64,000 bases of DNA from CAIWHR01 sp963830485 (GCA_963830485.1 CAWHNE010000026.1:74146-138145), one strand, 5' to 3'. Shown: positions 27,999 to 38,315, counted from the first letter of the stretch. The notes: generated by a model not told the origin, from the letters alone. Program-made: numbers and translations.

Positions 27999-28895
27999 TC
28001 AGTCCGCGAAGAACGCCGACAGCTCCGCCAGCGTCTCCTCCGGCGCCTCCTCGGCGAGATAGTGGCCCGACGGCAGTGCGCGCCCGCGCACGTCCGTCGC
28101 AACGGTCCGCCAGTCCGCGACCGGATCGAAGTAGCGGTGGACCACGCCCTTGTCGCCCCAGAGCACGAGCAGCGGGCACGTCACCTTGCGGCCGGCGGCG
28201 ACGTCGGCGTCGTCGTGCTCGAGGTCGATCGACGCCGCGGCGCGGTAGTCCTCGCACGTCGCGTGAATCGTCGCCGGATCGCGAAAGCAGCGCTCGTACT
28301 CGGCGAAGGCGCGCGGATCGAAGATGTTCGCCGCCGACCCCCAGCCGCCGGTCTTCTTCCGCAGGTAGTAGCCAGGATCCGCGCCGATCAGCTTCTCCGG
28401 CAGGTCGAACGGCTGGATCAGGAAGAACCAGTGGTAATACGCGGTCGCAAACGCCTGGTCCGTCTTGCCGTACATGAGCCGCGTGGGCGAGATGTCGAGC
28501 ACCGCGACGCGCTCGACCGCCTCCGGATGATCGACGCAAAGGCGGTGCGAGACGCGACCGCCGCGGTCGTGGCCCGCGAGCCGGAAGCGCGGAAAGCCCA
28601 GTGCGCGCATCAGCGCGACCTGATCCGCGGCCATCGCGCGCTTCGAATAGTTGCTGCTGCGCTCGCCCCCGTCCGGCTTCGACGAGTCGCCGTAGCCGCG
28701 CAGGTCGCTGCAGACGACGGTGAACCGTTCCGCGAGACGCGGGGCGATCTTGTGCCACATCGCGTGCGTCTGCGGATAGCCGTGCAGCATGAGAAGCGGC
28801 GGTCCGCTCCCGCCGATCACGCACTGGATCTCCGCCCCCTCGGTCGCGATTCGACGCGGCGCAAAGCCCGGGAACAGTGCGGCGTCGGCCGACAC
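27999..28895 (-). CDS. haloacetate (fluoroacetate) dehalogenase-like alpha/beta hydrolase
   Basis: A 298-residue alpha/beta hydrolase closely matching the layout of fluoroacetate/haloacetate dehalogenases: LMLHGYPQTHAMWHKIAPRL, the nucleophile aspartate in GHDRGGR with the two arginines that hold the substrate carboxylate, the halide-pocket HW pair in AYYHWFFL, a tyrosine in CEDYRA, and the catalytic histidine in SGHYLAEE. An aspartate rather than serine at the nucleophile elbow separates it from esterases and epoxide hydrolases have a different cap. The start is GTG 28895, which overlaps the stop of the binding-protein gene by one base. It is intact. Activity on fluoroacetate itself is inference. 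Confidence 0.8.
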   Translation of the reverse strand: MSADAALFPGFAPRRIATEGAEIQCVIGGSGPPLLMLHGYPQTHAMWHKIAPRLAERFTVVCSDLRGYGDSSKPDGGERSSNYSKRAMAADQVALMRALGFPRFRLAGHDRGGRVSHRLCVDHPEAVERVAVLDISPTRLMYGKTDQAFATAYYHWFFLIQPFDLPEKLIGADPGYYLRKKTGGWGSAANIFDPRAFAEYERCFRDPATIHATCEDYRAAASIDLEHDDADVAAGRKVTCPLLVLWGDKGVVHRYFDPVADWRTVATDVRGRALPSGHYLAEEAPEETLAELSAFFAD

Positions 28896-29863
28896 TAATC
28901 GACCCTCGCGCCGGACTTCTTCACGACGTCGGACCACCTGACGACTTCGGCCTTCACGATCGCGGCGAATTCTTCGGGCGAGTCGGCGACGATCTCCGCG
29001 CCGAGTGCCCCGAGCTTCTCGCGCACCTCGGGCAGCCCGAGGATCTTCACGATCTCCGCGTTGAGGCGCTTCACGATCGCGGGCGGCGTCCCGGCGGGCG
29101 CGAAGACGCCCTGCCACGAGCCGACCTCGAATCCCGGCAGCCCCGATTCGGCGAGCGTCGGCACGTCGGGCGCGACGGCCGAGCGCTTCGCCGTCGTCAC
29201 CGCGAGCGCCTTGAGCTTGCCGGCCTTCGCGAGCGGCCACGCGGTCGTGATGTTGTCGAACGTCATCGTCACCTGGCCGCCGACGACGTCCTGCAGCGCC
29301 GGCGGGCTGCCCTTGTACGGGATGTGCTGCATGTCGACGCCGGCCATCGTCTTGAAGAGCTCGCCCGACAGGTGCTGCGACGTGCCGTTGCCCGACGATG
29401 CGAACGTGTATTTCCCCGGGTTCGTCTTCAGCAGGACGATCAGCTCCTTCACGTCCTTCGCGGGCACCCCCGGGTTGACGACGAGCATGTTCGGCACGCG
29501 CGCGATCATCGTGATCGGCACGAAATCCTTGACCGGATCGTACGGCAGGTCCTTGTACAGCGACGCGTTGATCGCGTGCGTGCTGATCGTCCCGCCCATG
29601 ATCGTGTAGCCGTCCGGCGCGGCCTTCGCGGTGAACTCCGCGCCGACGCCGCCGCCTGCGCCCGGCTTGTTCTCGACGACGACCGGCACGCCCAGCGCGA
29701 CCGAGAGCTTCTCGCCGACGGTGCGCGCGAGGATGTCGGTCGTGCCGCCCGGCGCGAACGGCACGATCCACTTGATCGGCTTCGACGGCCACGTCTGGGC
29801 CGTCGCCATCGTGGCTGTCGCTGCGAATGCGAGTCCCGCGAACAACGCGACGAATCGTTGCAT
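28895..29863 (-). CDS. Bug/TctC-type tripartite tricarboxylate binding protein
   Basis: A 322-residue periplasmic binding protein of the Bug family, abundant in Burkholderiales. It has a signal peptide (MQRFVALFAGLAFAATATMA, cleavage before QTWPSKPI), then IVPFAPGGTTDILARTVGEK, VVENKPGAGGGVGAEF and a FASSGNGTSQHLSGELF loop, all typical. No TctA/TctB permease genes lie next to it, as is common for orphan Bug proteins. It is intact and lies between the dehalogenase-like gene and an Ldh_2 dehydrogenase, so it may bind an organic acid used by these enzymes. The ligand is unknown. Confidence 0.9.
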   Translation of the reverse strand: MQRFVALFAGLAFAATATMATAQTWPSKPIKWIVPFAPGGTTDILARTVGEKLSVALGVPVVVENKPGAGGGVGAEFTAKAAPDGYTIMGGTISTHAINASLYKDLPYDPVKDFVPITMIARVPNMLVVNPGVPAKDVKELIVLLKTNPGKYTFASSGNGTSQHLSGELFKTMAGVDMQHIPYKGSPPALQDVVGGQVTMTFDNITTAWPLAKAGKLKALAVTTAKRSAVAPDVPTLAESGLPGFEVGSWQGVFAPAGTPPAIVKRLNAEIVKILGLPEVREKLGALGAEIVADSPEEFAAIVKAEVVRWSDVVKKSGARVD

Positions 29864-29889
29864 CGTGCCTCCCTCGGATGTTCGTTGGC

Positions 29890-30940
29890 TCAGGCGCAGA
29901 GCGCTTCGGCGCGCTTCGAATCGATACCGACCGACGCGGCGGCCGCGAGCAGATCGGACCACGTCTTGTCGTCGAGCGGCACGCCGGAGGCGAGTCGCGC
30001 GGCGCGGTTGCGGCGCTCGATCTCGCCGGGCGCCAGCACCGGCTCGCCGGGCTTCGCCGGCGGCGACGCCCTCACCCACTCGACGAAGCGCTTCGCCTCG
30101 GCGAGGACGCCGCCCTCCTTGTCGTACACGGCCGGCGCGATGTAGATCGACAGCATGTTGTTGCGCAGGATCGTGTCGGCGGGATCCGAGCTGCGTCCGG
30201 TCGTCACCGCGCCCGCGAGCAGGTCGGTGAGGATCGAAAGCCCCGAGCCCTTGTGCGCGCCGATCGTGAGCAGCGCGCCGCCGTCGTAGAAATCCTTCGG
30301 CTCCGTCGTCGGCCGGCCCGCCTTGTCGACGATCCAGCCCTCGGGCACGCGCTCGCCCTTGTTCAGCGCGACCATCAGCTTGCCCTCGGCCACCGTCGAC
30401 GTCGTGATGTCGAGGATCGCCGGCGGCGCGCCCGCGAGCGGAACGCCGATCGCCATCGGATTGGTCGACAGGCGCCGGTCGCTGCCGCCGAAGGGCGCGA
30501 CTCGCTGCGCGCCGGACGTGTTGAGGAAGTGCAGCGACACCTGTCCCGCCTCCGCCGCCATCTCCGCCCAGTCGCCGAGCCGTCCGAGGTGACCGCAGTT
30601 GCGCAGTCCGATCATCGCGATGCCGGTCTTCGCCGCTTTCGCGATGCCGAGCCGCGTCGCGAATTCGCCGGTCACCTGTCCGAAGCCGCGGTTGCCGTCG
30701 ATGATCGCAATGCCGTCGCTCTCGAACACGATCGTCGGCGGCGTGTTCGGCTTGAGCGTGCCGTCGCGGACCCAGTCGAGGTATTTGGAGACGCGCAGCA
30801 CGCCGTGCGAATCGTGCCCGACGAGATTCGAGTCGACGAGCCGCTGCGCGACCGTCCGCGCCTCGGCCGCGCTGCAGCCGCCGCCCTCCATGATCGCGGC
30901 GACGAGCGCGACGAGCTTCGGCGGCAGCGACCGTCTTCAT
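29890..30940 (-). CDS. malate/L-lactate (Ldh_2) family dehydrogenase (frameshift)
   Basis: An NAD(P)-dependent 2-hydroxyacid dehydrogenase of the Ldh_2 family, about 350 residues. Family features are SNLVGHDSHGVLRVSKYLDW with the conserved histidines, AKTGIAMIGLRNCGHLGRLG, and PFGGSDRRLSTNPMAIGVPL. One indel near 30920 separates the first residues (MKTVA) from the rest; the start at ATG 30940 is chosen on that basis. Relatives oxidise malate, sulfolactate, ureidoglycolate or sugar-acid products. Together with the upstream dehydratase it may serve aldonic or hydroxy acid degradation. Confidence 0.85.
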
Positions 30941-30944
30941 CAGG

Positions 30945-32676
30945 TCAGTGTATTTCCGGTTCGGCCGTGGGCGCCGTGCCTTCGAGGAAGTCGAAGTCGC
31001 AGCCCTGGTCCGCCTGCGTGATGTGCTGCTGGTAGAGCGCACCGAAGCCGCGCTCGAAGCGCGGCGGCGGCGCCTTCCACGCCGCGCGGCGGCGCGCGAG
31101 CTCGTCGTCGCTCACGTGCAGCACGAGCTTGCGCGCCGGCACGTCGAGCTCGATCCGATCGCCGTCGCGCACGAGCGCGAGCGGCCCGCCGACGAACGAT
31201 TCGGGCGCGACATGAAGAACGCAACAGCCGTAAGCCGTCCCGCTCATCCGCGCGTCGGAGATCCGCACCATGTCGCGCACGCCCTGCGCGAGGAGCTTCT
31301 TCGGAATCGGCAGCTGCCCCCATTCGGGCATGCCGGGCGCGCCCTGCGGTCCCGCGTGCTGCAGCACCAGCACCGAGTCCTTCGTGACCGGCGAGCGCGG
31401 GGTCGTCGATGCGCGCCGCCATGTCGTTGTAGTCGGCGAACACGACCGCAGGTCCGGTGTGCCGCAGCAGATGCGGCTCTGCGGCGGCGGGCTTGATGAC
31501 CGCACCGTTCGGCGCGAGATTGCCGCGCAGCACGGCGAGGCTGTCGCGCGCGACCAGCGCCTTGTCGCGCGGCAGGATCACGTCGTGGTCGAAGATCTCC
31601 GGCGCCGGCGATGTTCTCGCGCAGCGTTCGGCCGTTGACCGTCTTCGCGTCGAGGTCGAGCAGGTCGGCGATCGTCGGACGAGCAGCGCGCGCAGGCCGC
31701 CCGCGTAGTAGAAGTCCTCCATCAGGTACTTGCCCGCGGGACGGATGTTCGCGACGAGCGGCGTGCGCCGCGCGAGCGCGTCGAAGCGGTCGATCGACAG
31801 CGGCACGCCGGCACGCCGCGCGAGCGCGACCATGTGCACGACCGCGTTGGTCGAGCCGCCGAGCGCGAGGACCGCGGTGATCGCGTTGTCGACCGCGGCG
31901 GCCGTCACGAAGTCGCGCGGCTTGAGGTCTTCCCACACCATGTCGACGATCCGCCGTCCCGTCTCGGCCGCCATCCGGCCGTGCCGGGAATCGGCGGCAG
32001 GAATCGACGCGGCGCCGGGCAGCGTGAAGCCGATCGCCTCGGCGGCCGAGGTCATCGTCGACGCCGTGCCCATCGTCATGCAGTGACCCGGCGAGCGCGC
32101 GATGCCGTCCTCGATCGCGTGCCACTGCTCGTCGGTGAGATTGCCCGCGCGCTTCTCCGCCCAGTACTTCCAGACGTCGGAGCCCGAGCCCAGGAACTGG
32201 CCGCGCCAGTCGCCGCGCAGCATCGGGCCCGCGGGCATGAAGATCGCGGGCAGGTTCATGCTGAGCGCACCCATCAGCAGCGCCGGCGTCGTCTTGTCGC
32301 AGCCGCCCATCAGCACCGCGCCGTCGACCGGATACGAGCGCAGGAGCTCCTCGGTCTCCATCGCGAGCAGGTTGCGATAGAGCATCGTCGTCGGCTTCTG
32401 GAACACCTCGGCCAGCGCGATCGCCGGCATCTCGAGCGGGAAGCCGCCCGCCTGCAGCACGCCGCGCTTCACTTCCTCGGCGCGCTGCCGGAAGTGCGCG
32501 TGGCACTGGTTGATGTCGCTCCAGGTGTTGATGATCGCGATGATCGGCTTGCCCTGGTAGTCGGCGCGCGAATAGCCCATCTGCGCGGCGCGCGAATGGT
32601 GGCCGAAGCCGCGCATGTCGCTCGGTCCGAACCAGCGGTGCGAGCGAAGGTCCTCGGGCTTGCGGCGCGCGGTCAT
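30945..32676 (-). CDS. IlvD/Edd family dehydratase, arabinonate-dehydratase type (frameshifts)
   Basis: An Fe-S dehydratase of about 577 residues. The cluster cysteines are in AVLMGGCDKTTPALLMG and SPGHCMTMGTASTM, and a further motif is VLALGGSTNAVVHMVALAR. The catalytic serine lies in SDARMSGTAYG. The start MTARRKPEDLRSHRWFG and length match L-arabinonate and related aldonic acid dehydratases better than branched-chain IlvD. Indels lie near 31680, 31605 and 31395. It is the first gene of the minus-strand operon and overlaps nothing upstream. The sugar acid it uses is not fixed by sequence. Confidence 0.82.
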
Positions 32677-32985
32677 GGGAGGCTTTCGTGTTCGCGCGCC
32701 TGGCCCGCGCATCGCGCGGCCGACCGGCAGCGGAGAACGTGGGGCCAATGGCGGCGTCCCATTATACCGGCCGAATTCGGCGGGCCCGGCGGGCGTCCGC
32801 AACGGCCGGGAATCGCGGCCCGCACTGCGTTGTTCGCTTGTGCATTCGCGGCGACGCGCTATATTGGCGACGGTTCCCCGGCTCGCACCGGGCGCTTGCC
32901 GGAAGACCCGACCATCGTCGTAACCTTTGCATTTCGCGTTCGGGCCGGCGGGCCCTGCGCGGCGCCCACCCTCTTGGAGGCCGCC
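32677..32985. other. divergent promoter region
   Basis: No gene is seen in this 309-base gap between the dehydratase (minus) and the HtrA-like gene (plus). It holds the sigma-70-like promoter described at 32838-32865 and GC-rich inverted stretches near 32760-32800 (CCGGCCGAATTCGG). Confidence 0.5.
32838..32865 (+). promoter_or_regulatory. sigma-70-like promoter
   Basis: TTGTGC at 32838-32843 and TATATT at 32860-32865 are separated by 16 bases. They lie 120 bases before the HtrA-like start, in otherwise GC-rich DNA. Confidence 0.4.
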
Positions 32986-34052
32986 ATGCCGACTCCTGTT
33001 TCAGCCGCAACGGCTATACCGCGGTCGGCGCGCGCGCTGGCGTTCTTGGCGTCCCTGCTTCTGATCGCCGGCGCGCGCCTTCGCCGACGATCGCCCGGCG
33101 CGATCCGCCGCGAAACCCGCGACGACGGACGCGCCGAACATGGAGCGGTTCTTCGAGGCGGTGGTCAAAGTGCGCACGCGCGCGGTGCCGAACGCGCGCA
33201 GCGCGGCAACGCTCGGACAGGAGCGCGAAGGCACCGGGATCGTCATCGGCGACGACGGCCTGATCCTGACGATCGGCTACCTGATCGTCGAGGCGGACGA
33301 CGTGCAGATCGTCGACGGCCGCGGCCGCTCGCTGCCGGCGCAGGTCGCGGGCTACGATCACGCGACCGGGCTTCGGGCTCGTGCGCACCACGGTGCCGCT
33401 CGAAGGTGCCGCCGCTCCCGCTCGGCGATTCGGGAAAGCTCGCCCTGCGCGATCCGGTGCTCGATCGTCAACTACGACGGCGAGAGCGATGTCACGCTCG
33501 CCTACGTCGTGTCGAAGCGGCCGTTCACCGGCAGCTGGGAATATCTGCTCGACCAGGCGATCTTCACGTCGCCGCCGACCGCGAACTGGAGCGGCGCCGC
33601 GCTCGTCAACCGCGACCTCAAGCTCGTCGGCGTCGGCTCGCTGATCGTGCGCGAGGTGGACGCGGACGACGCGGCCGTCCCCGGCAACATGTTCGTGCCG
33701 ATCGACGCGCTGAAGCCGATCCTCGCCGATCTCGCGAAGACCGGGCAGCGCGCGGGACCGGCGCGGCCGTGGCTCGGCGTCGCGGCCGACGAAGTGCAGG
33801 GTCGCCTCGTCGTCGCGCGCGTCTCGCCGGACGGGTCCGGGCGACAAGGCGGGCATCCACGCCGGCGACATCATCCTCGGCGTCGGCGGCGAAGGCGTGC
33901 GCACGCAGGCCGAGTTCTACCGCAAGGTGTGGGGCCGCGGCGGCGCGGGCACCGACATTCCGCTGCGCGTGCTGCAGGGCATCGACGTGCGCGAGATCAC
34001 CGTGCACTCGATCGACCGCGTCGAGTACTTCCGCCCGCGCACGACGTACTGA
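32986..34052 (+). CDS. HtrA/DegP-like S1C protein with PDZ domain, active site not intact (frameshifts)
   Basis: An exported trypsin-fold/PDZ protein of about 350 residues. The signal peptide starts at ATG 32986 and ends near AFADD. The protease-like domain has TGIVIGDDGLILTIGYLIVE where active HtrA proteins have a histidine after TNN, so the catalytic histidine is missing. The region around GYDHATG lacks the usual aspartate pattern. Near the serine position it reads TANWSGAALVN instead of GNSGGALVN. A PDZ domain follows (RPWLGVAADEVQGRLVVARV). Indels lie near 33075, 33370, 33410, 33470 and 33840. The loss does not come from indels, so I infer a conserved non-proteolytic relative, perhaps a chaperone or binding protein in the periplasm. 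Confidence 0.78.
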
Positions 34053-34164
34053 TCCGACACGGCCTCGGCGCGCTCGTCGCCAGGCGCGCCGCCGACCCCG
34101 TAGAATGCGCGCTTTCGCCCGCCGCCGGATTCCCGCGGCCGCCGGACCGTCTTCGCTCCGTCCC

Positions 34165-36208
34165 ATGCTCCTCTACGCCGTCACGATCTTCGTCAGCGCG
34201 TTCCTGCTCTTCCTCGTCCAGCCGGTGATGGCGAAGCAGATCCTGCCCTGGTTCGGCGGCTCGGCCGCGGTCTGGACGACTTGCCTCGTCTTCTTCCAGA
34301 CGACGCTGCTCGCGGGCTACGCGTACTCGGATCTCGCGGTGCACCGCCTCGCGCCACGCGCGCAGGTGCGGCTCCACGTCGCGCTGCTCGTGGTCTCGCT
34401 CGTCGTGCTGCCGATCGTGCCCGGCGTCGGCTGGAAGCCCGCCGGCAGCGAGAATCCGTCGTGGCTGATCCTCGGGCTGCTCACGGTCACGATCGGGCTG
34501 CCCTACTTCCTGCTGTCGACGACGAGCCCGCTGATCCAGGCGTGGTTCGCGCGCGCGCGGCCGGGCGCGAGCCCATACCGTCTGTTCGCGCTCTCGAATC
34601 TGGCGTCGATGCTCGCGCTCGTCGGCTATCCGTTCCTGCTCGAGCCGTGGGCGCCGACCCGCGCGCAGGCGTGGGGCTGGTCGGCGGCGTACGCGCTGTT
34701 CGTCGTGCTGTGCGCGGCGGCCGGATGGGCGAGCCTTCGCGCCGCGCGCACGCCGGCGATCGTCGACCTCGCCGCACGCGCAGATACCGCGATCGGCGAT
34801 GGTCGCGAAGAGGCGGCGCCGCCGGCCGCTCGGCAGGCCCTGTGGTGCGCGCTCGCGGCGATGGGCTCGCTCCTGCTGCTCGCCGTGTCGAACCACATCA
34901 CCGTGGACATCGCCTCGATCCCGCTCCTGTGGATCGTGCCCGCTCGCGATCTACCTCCTCACGTTCATCCTCTGCTTCGACGCGACGGGCTGGTACCGGC
35001 GCGAATGGCTCCTGCCGATAGCCGCGGCGACGCTCGGCGTGATGGGGTGGACCGTCGCGGATCCGAAGCTCACTCACGAGCTCGCGCTGCAGATCGGCGT
35101 GTTCTGCGCGGGCCTGTTCATCGCGTGCATGTTCTGCCACGGCGAGCTCGTGCGCCTCAAGCCCGCGCCGCGCTATCTCACGCGCTTCTACCTGATGATC
35201 TCGCTGGGCGGCGCCGTCGGCGCGGTGCTGGTCGGGATCGTCGCGCCGCTCGTGCTGCCGGCGCACTTCGAGCTCGCGCTGGGCCTCGTCGGTGCTTCGC
35301 TGCTGCTCGCGTGGCAGGTCCGCCGGATGCATCCTGTCTACCTGACGCTGGCGGCGGTGGCGGTGCTCGCGACGATCGGGACCGGCGTCTGGTCGGTGCG
35401 CGAGTTCTACGACGACGTGATCGTCTCGAAGCGCAACTTCTACGGCGTTCTTCGCGTCACCGAGTGGGGCCAGGACGAGCCCGAGGAGCATCGCCGCTCG
35501 CTGATCCACGGCTCGATCCTGCACGGCCAGCAGTTCCAGGCGGCGGACCTCAAGGGCGTGCCGACGACGTACTACACGCCCACCTCGGGCATCGGCCGGC
35601 TGCTCGAGTCGCTGCACCCGCGCAAGGACCCGCTGAAGGTCGGCGTGATCGGCCTCGGCACCGGCACGATCGCCACGTACGGCGCGAAGGGCGACACCTA
35701 CCGTTTCTACGAGATCAATCCGGACGTGATCGAAGCGGCGCAGCGCGATTTCACGTACCTGGACGACAGCGCGGCGACGATCGAGCTCGCGCTCGGCGAT
35801 GCGCGACTCTCGCTCGAGCGCGAACCGAAGCAGAATTTCGACGTGCTCGCCGTCGACGCGTTCTCGAGCGACGCGATCCCGGTGCACCTCATCACCGCGG
35901 AGGCGCTGGCGATCTACCTGCGCCACATGAAGCCGGGCGGTGTCATCGCGTTCCACGTGACGAACCGCTATCTCGATCTCGTCCCGGTCGTGCAGGCGCT
36001 GGCCGATGCGCACGGGCTCGCGGCCGTCCAGATTCGCGACGAGACGAAGAACAAGCTCACGAGCACGAGCGACTGGGTGCTGCTATCGGACGACCCCGCG
36101 GCGCTTGCGGGCCCCGCACTCGCGGAATTTGCGACGCCCATCGAACCGCGGCCCGACTGGCGATTGTGGACCGACGACTTCAACAACCTGGTCCAGGTGC
36201 TCAAGTGA
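34165..36208 (+). CDS. membrane protein fused to spermidine-synthase-like domain (frameshift)
   Basis: About 680 residues. The N-terminal half has many membrane spans (LLYAVTIFVSAFLLFLVQPV, PYFLLSTTSPLIQAWFA, HITVDIASIPLLWIVP). The C-terminal third has a methyltransferase-like core with VGVIGLGTGTIATYG, the acidic FYEINPDVIEAA, and LAVDAFSSDAIPVHLIT. One indel near 34942 splits the membrane part. I choose ATG 34165 because relatives start at this MLLYAV segment; ATG 34105 is in frame and possible. It is a different subfamily from the protein at 9359-12148. The reaction is unknown; fused members are not proven polyamine synthases. Confidence 0.8.
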
Positions 36209-36237
36209 CCGGCCGCCGCTGGCGGTAGAATTTCGGC

Positions 36238-37368
36238 ATGCACGATCCCCGGGAGACTTCCCCGACGGTCCGCGATCCCGCGTCGTACCGCGCACTCGTT
36301 CACCCTGCGGGTACGCGCCACGTCGAGGCGCTCGACCAGCGCGCGTTGCCGCATGCGGTCGTCGCCGTGAAGATCGGCAGCGCCGACGCCGCCGCGATGG
36401 CGATCCGAACGATGTGGGTGCGCGGCGCGCCGCTGATCGGCGCCGTGGGCGCCTATGGCCTCGCGCTCGCGCTCGATCGGGACGCCACGGACGACGCGCT
36501 CGCCAAGGCGCACGCGGCGCTCGACGCGACGCGACCGACCGCCGTCAACCTGCGCTGGGCGCTCGACCGCGTGCGCGACGCGGTGCTCCCGCTGCCGCCG
36601 TCGGCGCGTGCCGACGCCGCGTGGCACGAGGCCGATGCGATCGCGGCCGAGGACGAGGCGATCAACTTCGCGATCGGCCGGCACGGGCTCGAGCTGCTGC
36701 GCGGACTCGCGCGTCAGCGGTCCGGTCCTGTGCGCGTCATGACCCACTGCAATGCGGGCGCGCTCGCCACCTGCGGCTGGGGCACGGCGACCGCGCCGCT
36801 CTTCCTCGCTCATGCCGAGGGGCTGCCGGTCCACGTCTGGGTGAGCGAGACGCGGCCGCGGTTGCAGGGCGCGAACCTGACGGCATGGGAGATGGCGCGC
36901 CGCGGTGTCCCGCACACGCTCCTGCCCGACGCCGCGAGCGCGCTGCTGATGCGCCGCGGCGATGTCGATGCCGTCATCGTCGGTGCGGACCGCGTCGCCG
37001 GGAACGGCGACGTCTGCAACAAGATCGGAACCTACGCGAAGGCGCTCGCCGCACGCGACAACGGCGTTCCCTTCTACGTCGCGCTGCCGTCGCCCACGCT
37101 GGATGCGCGGCTCGCGGCCGGTGATGCGATCCCGATCGAGTCGCGCAGCGCCGACGAAGTCCTCACGATCACCGGACGTGACGCCTACGGGCAGACGGCG
37201 AGTGTCGCGATCGCGCCCGCGGGGACGCGTGCGGTCAACTATGCGTTCGACGTGACGCCCGCGCGGCTCGTCACCGGTCTCATCACCGAGCGGGGGATCA
37301 TCGCTGCGGAAGCGGCTGCGCTCGCGGCGGCGTTTCCCGAGCGTTACGAAGTCCCGGTGAGCGCGTGA
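36238..37368 (+). CDS. mtnA: S-methyl-5-thioribose-1-phosphate isomerase
   Basis: A complete 376-residue MtnA. Its hallmarks are MTHCNAGALATCGWGTA with the catalytic cysteine, ETRPRLQGANLTAWE, GADRVAGNGDVCNKIGTY with the catalytic aspartate, and NYAFDVTPARLVTGLITERG. The enzyme turns methylthioribose 1-phosphate, and in some organisms 5-deoxyribose 1-phosphate, into the ribulose form. The stop overlaps the GTG of a class II aldolase gene, and no mtnBCDE-type methionine salvage genes are in view. The pair therefore fits the DHAP shunt rather than the classic salvage pathway. Confidence 0.95.
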   Translation: MHDPRETSPTVRDPASYRALVHPAGTRHVEALDQRALPHAVVAVKIGSADAAAMAIRTMWVRGAPLIGAVGAYGLALALDRDATDDALAKAHAALDATRPTAVNLRWALDRVRDAVLPLPPSARADAAWHEADAIAAEDEAINFAIGRHGLELLRGLARQRSGPVRVMTHCNAGALATCGWGTATAPLFLAHAEGLPVHVWVSETRPRLQGANLTAWEMARRGVPHTLLPDAASALLMRRGDVDAVIVGADRVAGNGDVCNKIGTYAKALAARDNGVPFYVALPSPTLDARLAAGDAIPIESRSADEVLTITGRDAYGQTASVAIAPAGTRAVNYAFDVTPARLVTGLITERGIIAAEAAALAAAFPERYEVPVSA

Positions 37369-38036
37369 AGGCGATTCCGTCCGGCGAGCGCGCGTTGCGC
37401 GCGGCGATCGTCGCGACGGCGCGGGCGATGAACGCGCAGGGCATCAATCGCGGCAAGTCGGGCAACGTCAGCGCACGGTTGCCGGGCGCCACGTTCAAAG
37501 GATTTCTGATCACCCCGACCGGCATGCCGTACGACACGATGACGGCGCGTGACATCGTGGCGATCAATCCGCGCGGCGTCGCAAACGGGGCCCGCCTGCC
37601 TTCGTCCGAGTGGCGGTTCCATTGCGACCTCTATCGCGCACGCGACGATATTCGGGCGATCGTCCACGCCCATTCGCCGTTCGCGACCGCGCTCGCCTGC
37701 CAGCGGCGCGGGATCCCCGCCTTCCACTACATGGTCGCCGTCGCCGGCGGGCGCGACATCCGCTGCGCACCGTACGAAACGTTCGGCACGCAGGGCCTGG
37801 CCGACCTCGCTGTCGCCGCCATGGCGGACCGCCGCGCGTGTCTGCTCGCGAACCACGGGATGATCGCGGGGGGCGCCTCACTTCCGGATGCGCTGGCGCT
37901 CGCGGTCGAGGTCGAGGGCCTCGCCGAAGTGTATTGGCGCGCGCTGCAGCTGGGCGAGCCGCCGCTGCTCAGCGACGCCGAAATGGACGACGTGCTCGAA
38001 CGGTTCCGGACCTACGGCCAGCCCGGATTGCGTTGA
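37365..38036 (+). CDS. class II aldolase/adducin family aldolase (DHAP-shunt type)
   Basis: A 223-residue class II aldolase. Residues matching the phosphate site (SGNVSARL) and the acid (SSEWRFHCDLY) are present, as are the zinc histidines in VHAHSPFATA and ANHGMIAGG. GTG 37365 overlaps the mtnA stop by four bases (GTGA), so the two are translationally coupled. In organisms with this gene pair the aldolase splits the (methylthio)ribulose or deoxyribulose 1-phosphate into dihydroxyacetone phosphate and an aldehyde. MtnB-type dehydratases share the fold but occur with other mtn genes. It is intact. Confidence 0.87.
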   Translation: MKAIPSGERALRAAIVATARAMNAQGINRGKSGNVSARLPGATFKGFLITPTGMPYDTMTARDIVAINPRGVANGARLPSSEWRFHCDLYRARDDIRAIVHAHSPFATALACQRRGIPAFHYMVAVAGGRDIRCAPYETFGTQGLADLAVAAMADRRACLLANHGMIAGGASLPDALALAVEVEGLAEVYWRALQLGEPPLLSDAEMDDVLERFRTYGQPGLR

Positions 38037-38242
38037 CGCGATCGCAAGGGCGCGAGTGCGCGCGCCGTCGTTGTACCGGACAATTTGGTGAGCTGCGGCG
38101 TGGCAGCAACCGTCGTGCGCGCCGCGTCCGAACGCCGCCACGGCACGTCACGTTGCGTGCAACGCCTTTCCGGGCAAGCATTCCAGCCGGTCCCCTGCCG
38201 GCCGTCGGCAATCTCCCGCATTTTCGTTGCGCGGCAACGTGT

Positions 38243-38270
38243 TATGCCGATATCATATGCTCTCGGCATA
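38243..38270. promoter_or_regulatory. inverted repeat, possible enhancer site
   Basis: Perfect eight-base arms TATGCCGA (38243-38250) and TCGGCATA (38263-38270) are separated by 12 bases. The centre lies about 60 bases upstream of the sigma-54-type promoter, within the range used by enhancer-binding activators. Confidence 0.5.
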
Positions 38271-38315
38271 CTGACCTCTTGCCCGCGCGCGCTGGCTCCG
38301 GGCCGTCTATGCAAA

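Noticed and set aside
30945..32676. IlvD of branched-chain amino acid synthesis
   Set aside because: The start, the GHCMTMGTASTM motif and the neighbours fit aldonic acid dehydratases better, and no ilv genes are nearby.
31834..36228. A 1464-codon plus-strand reading
   Set aside because: It runs antisense through the dehydratase and then joins pieces of the HtrA-like and membrane genes by chance. The composition is Arg/Ala-rich with no domain; it reflects GC-rich antisense DNA.
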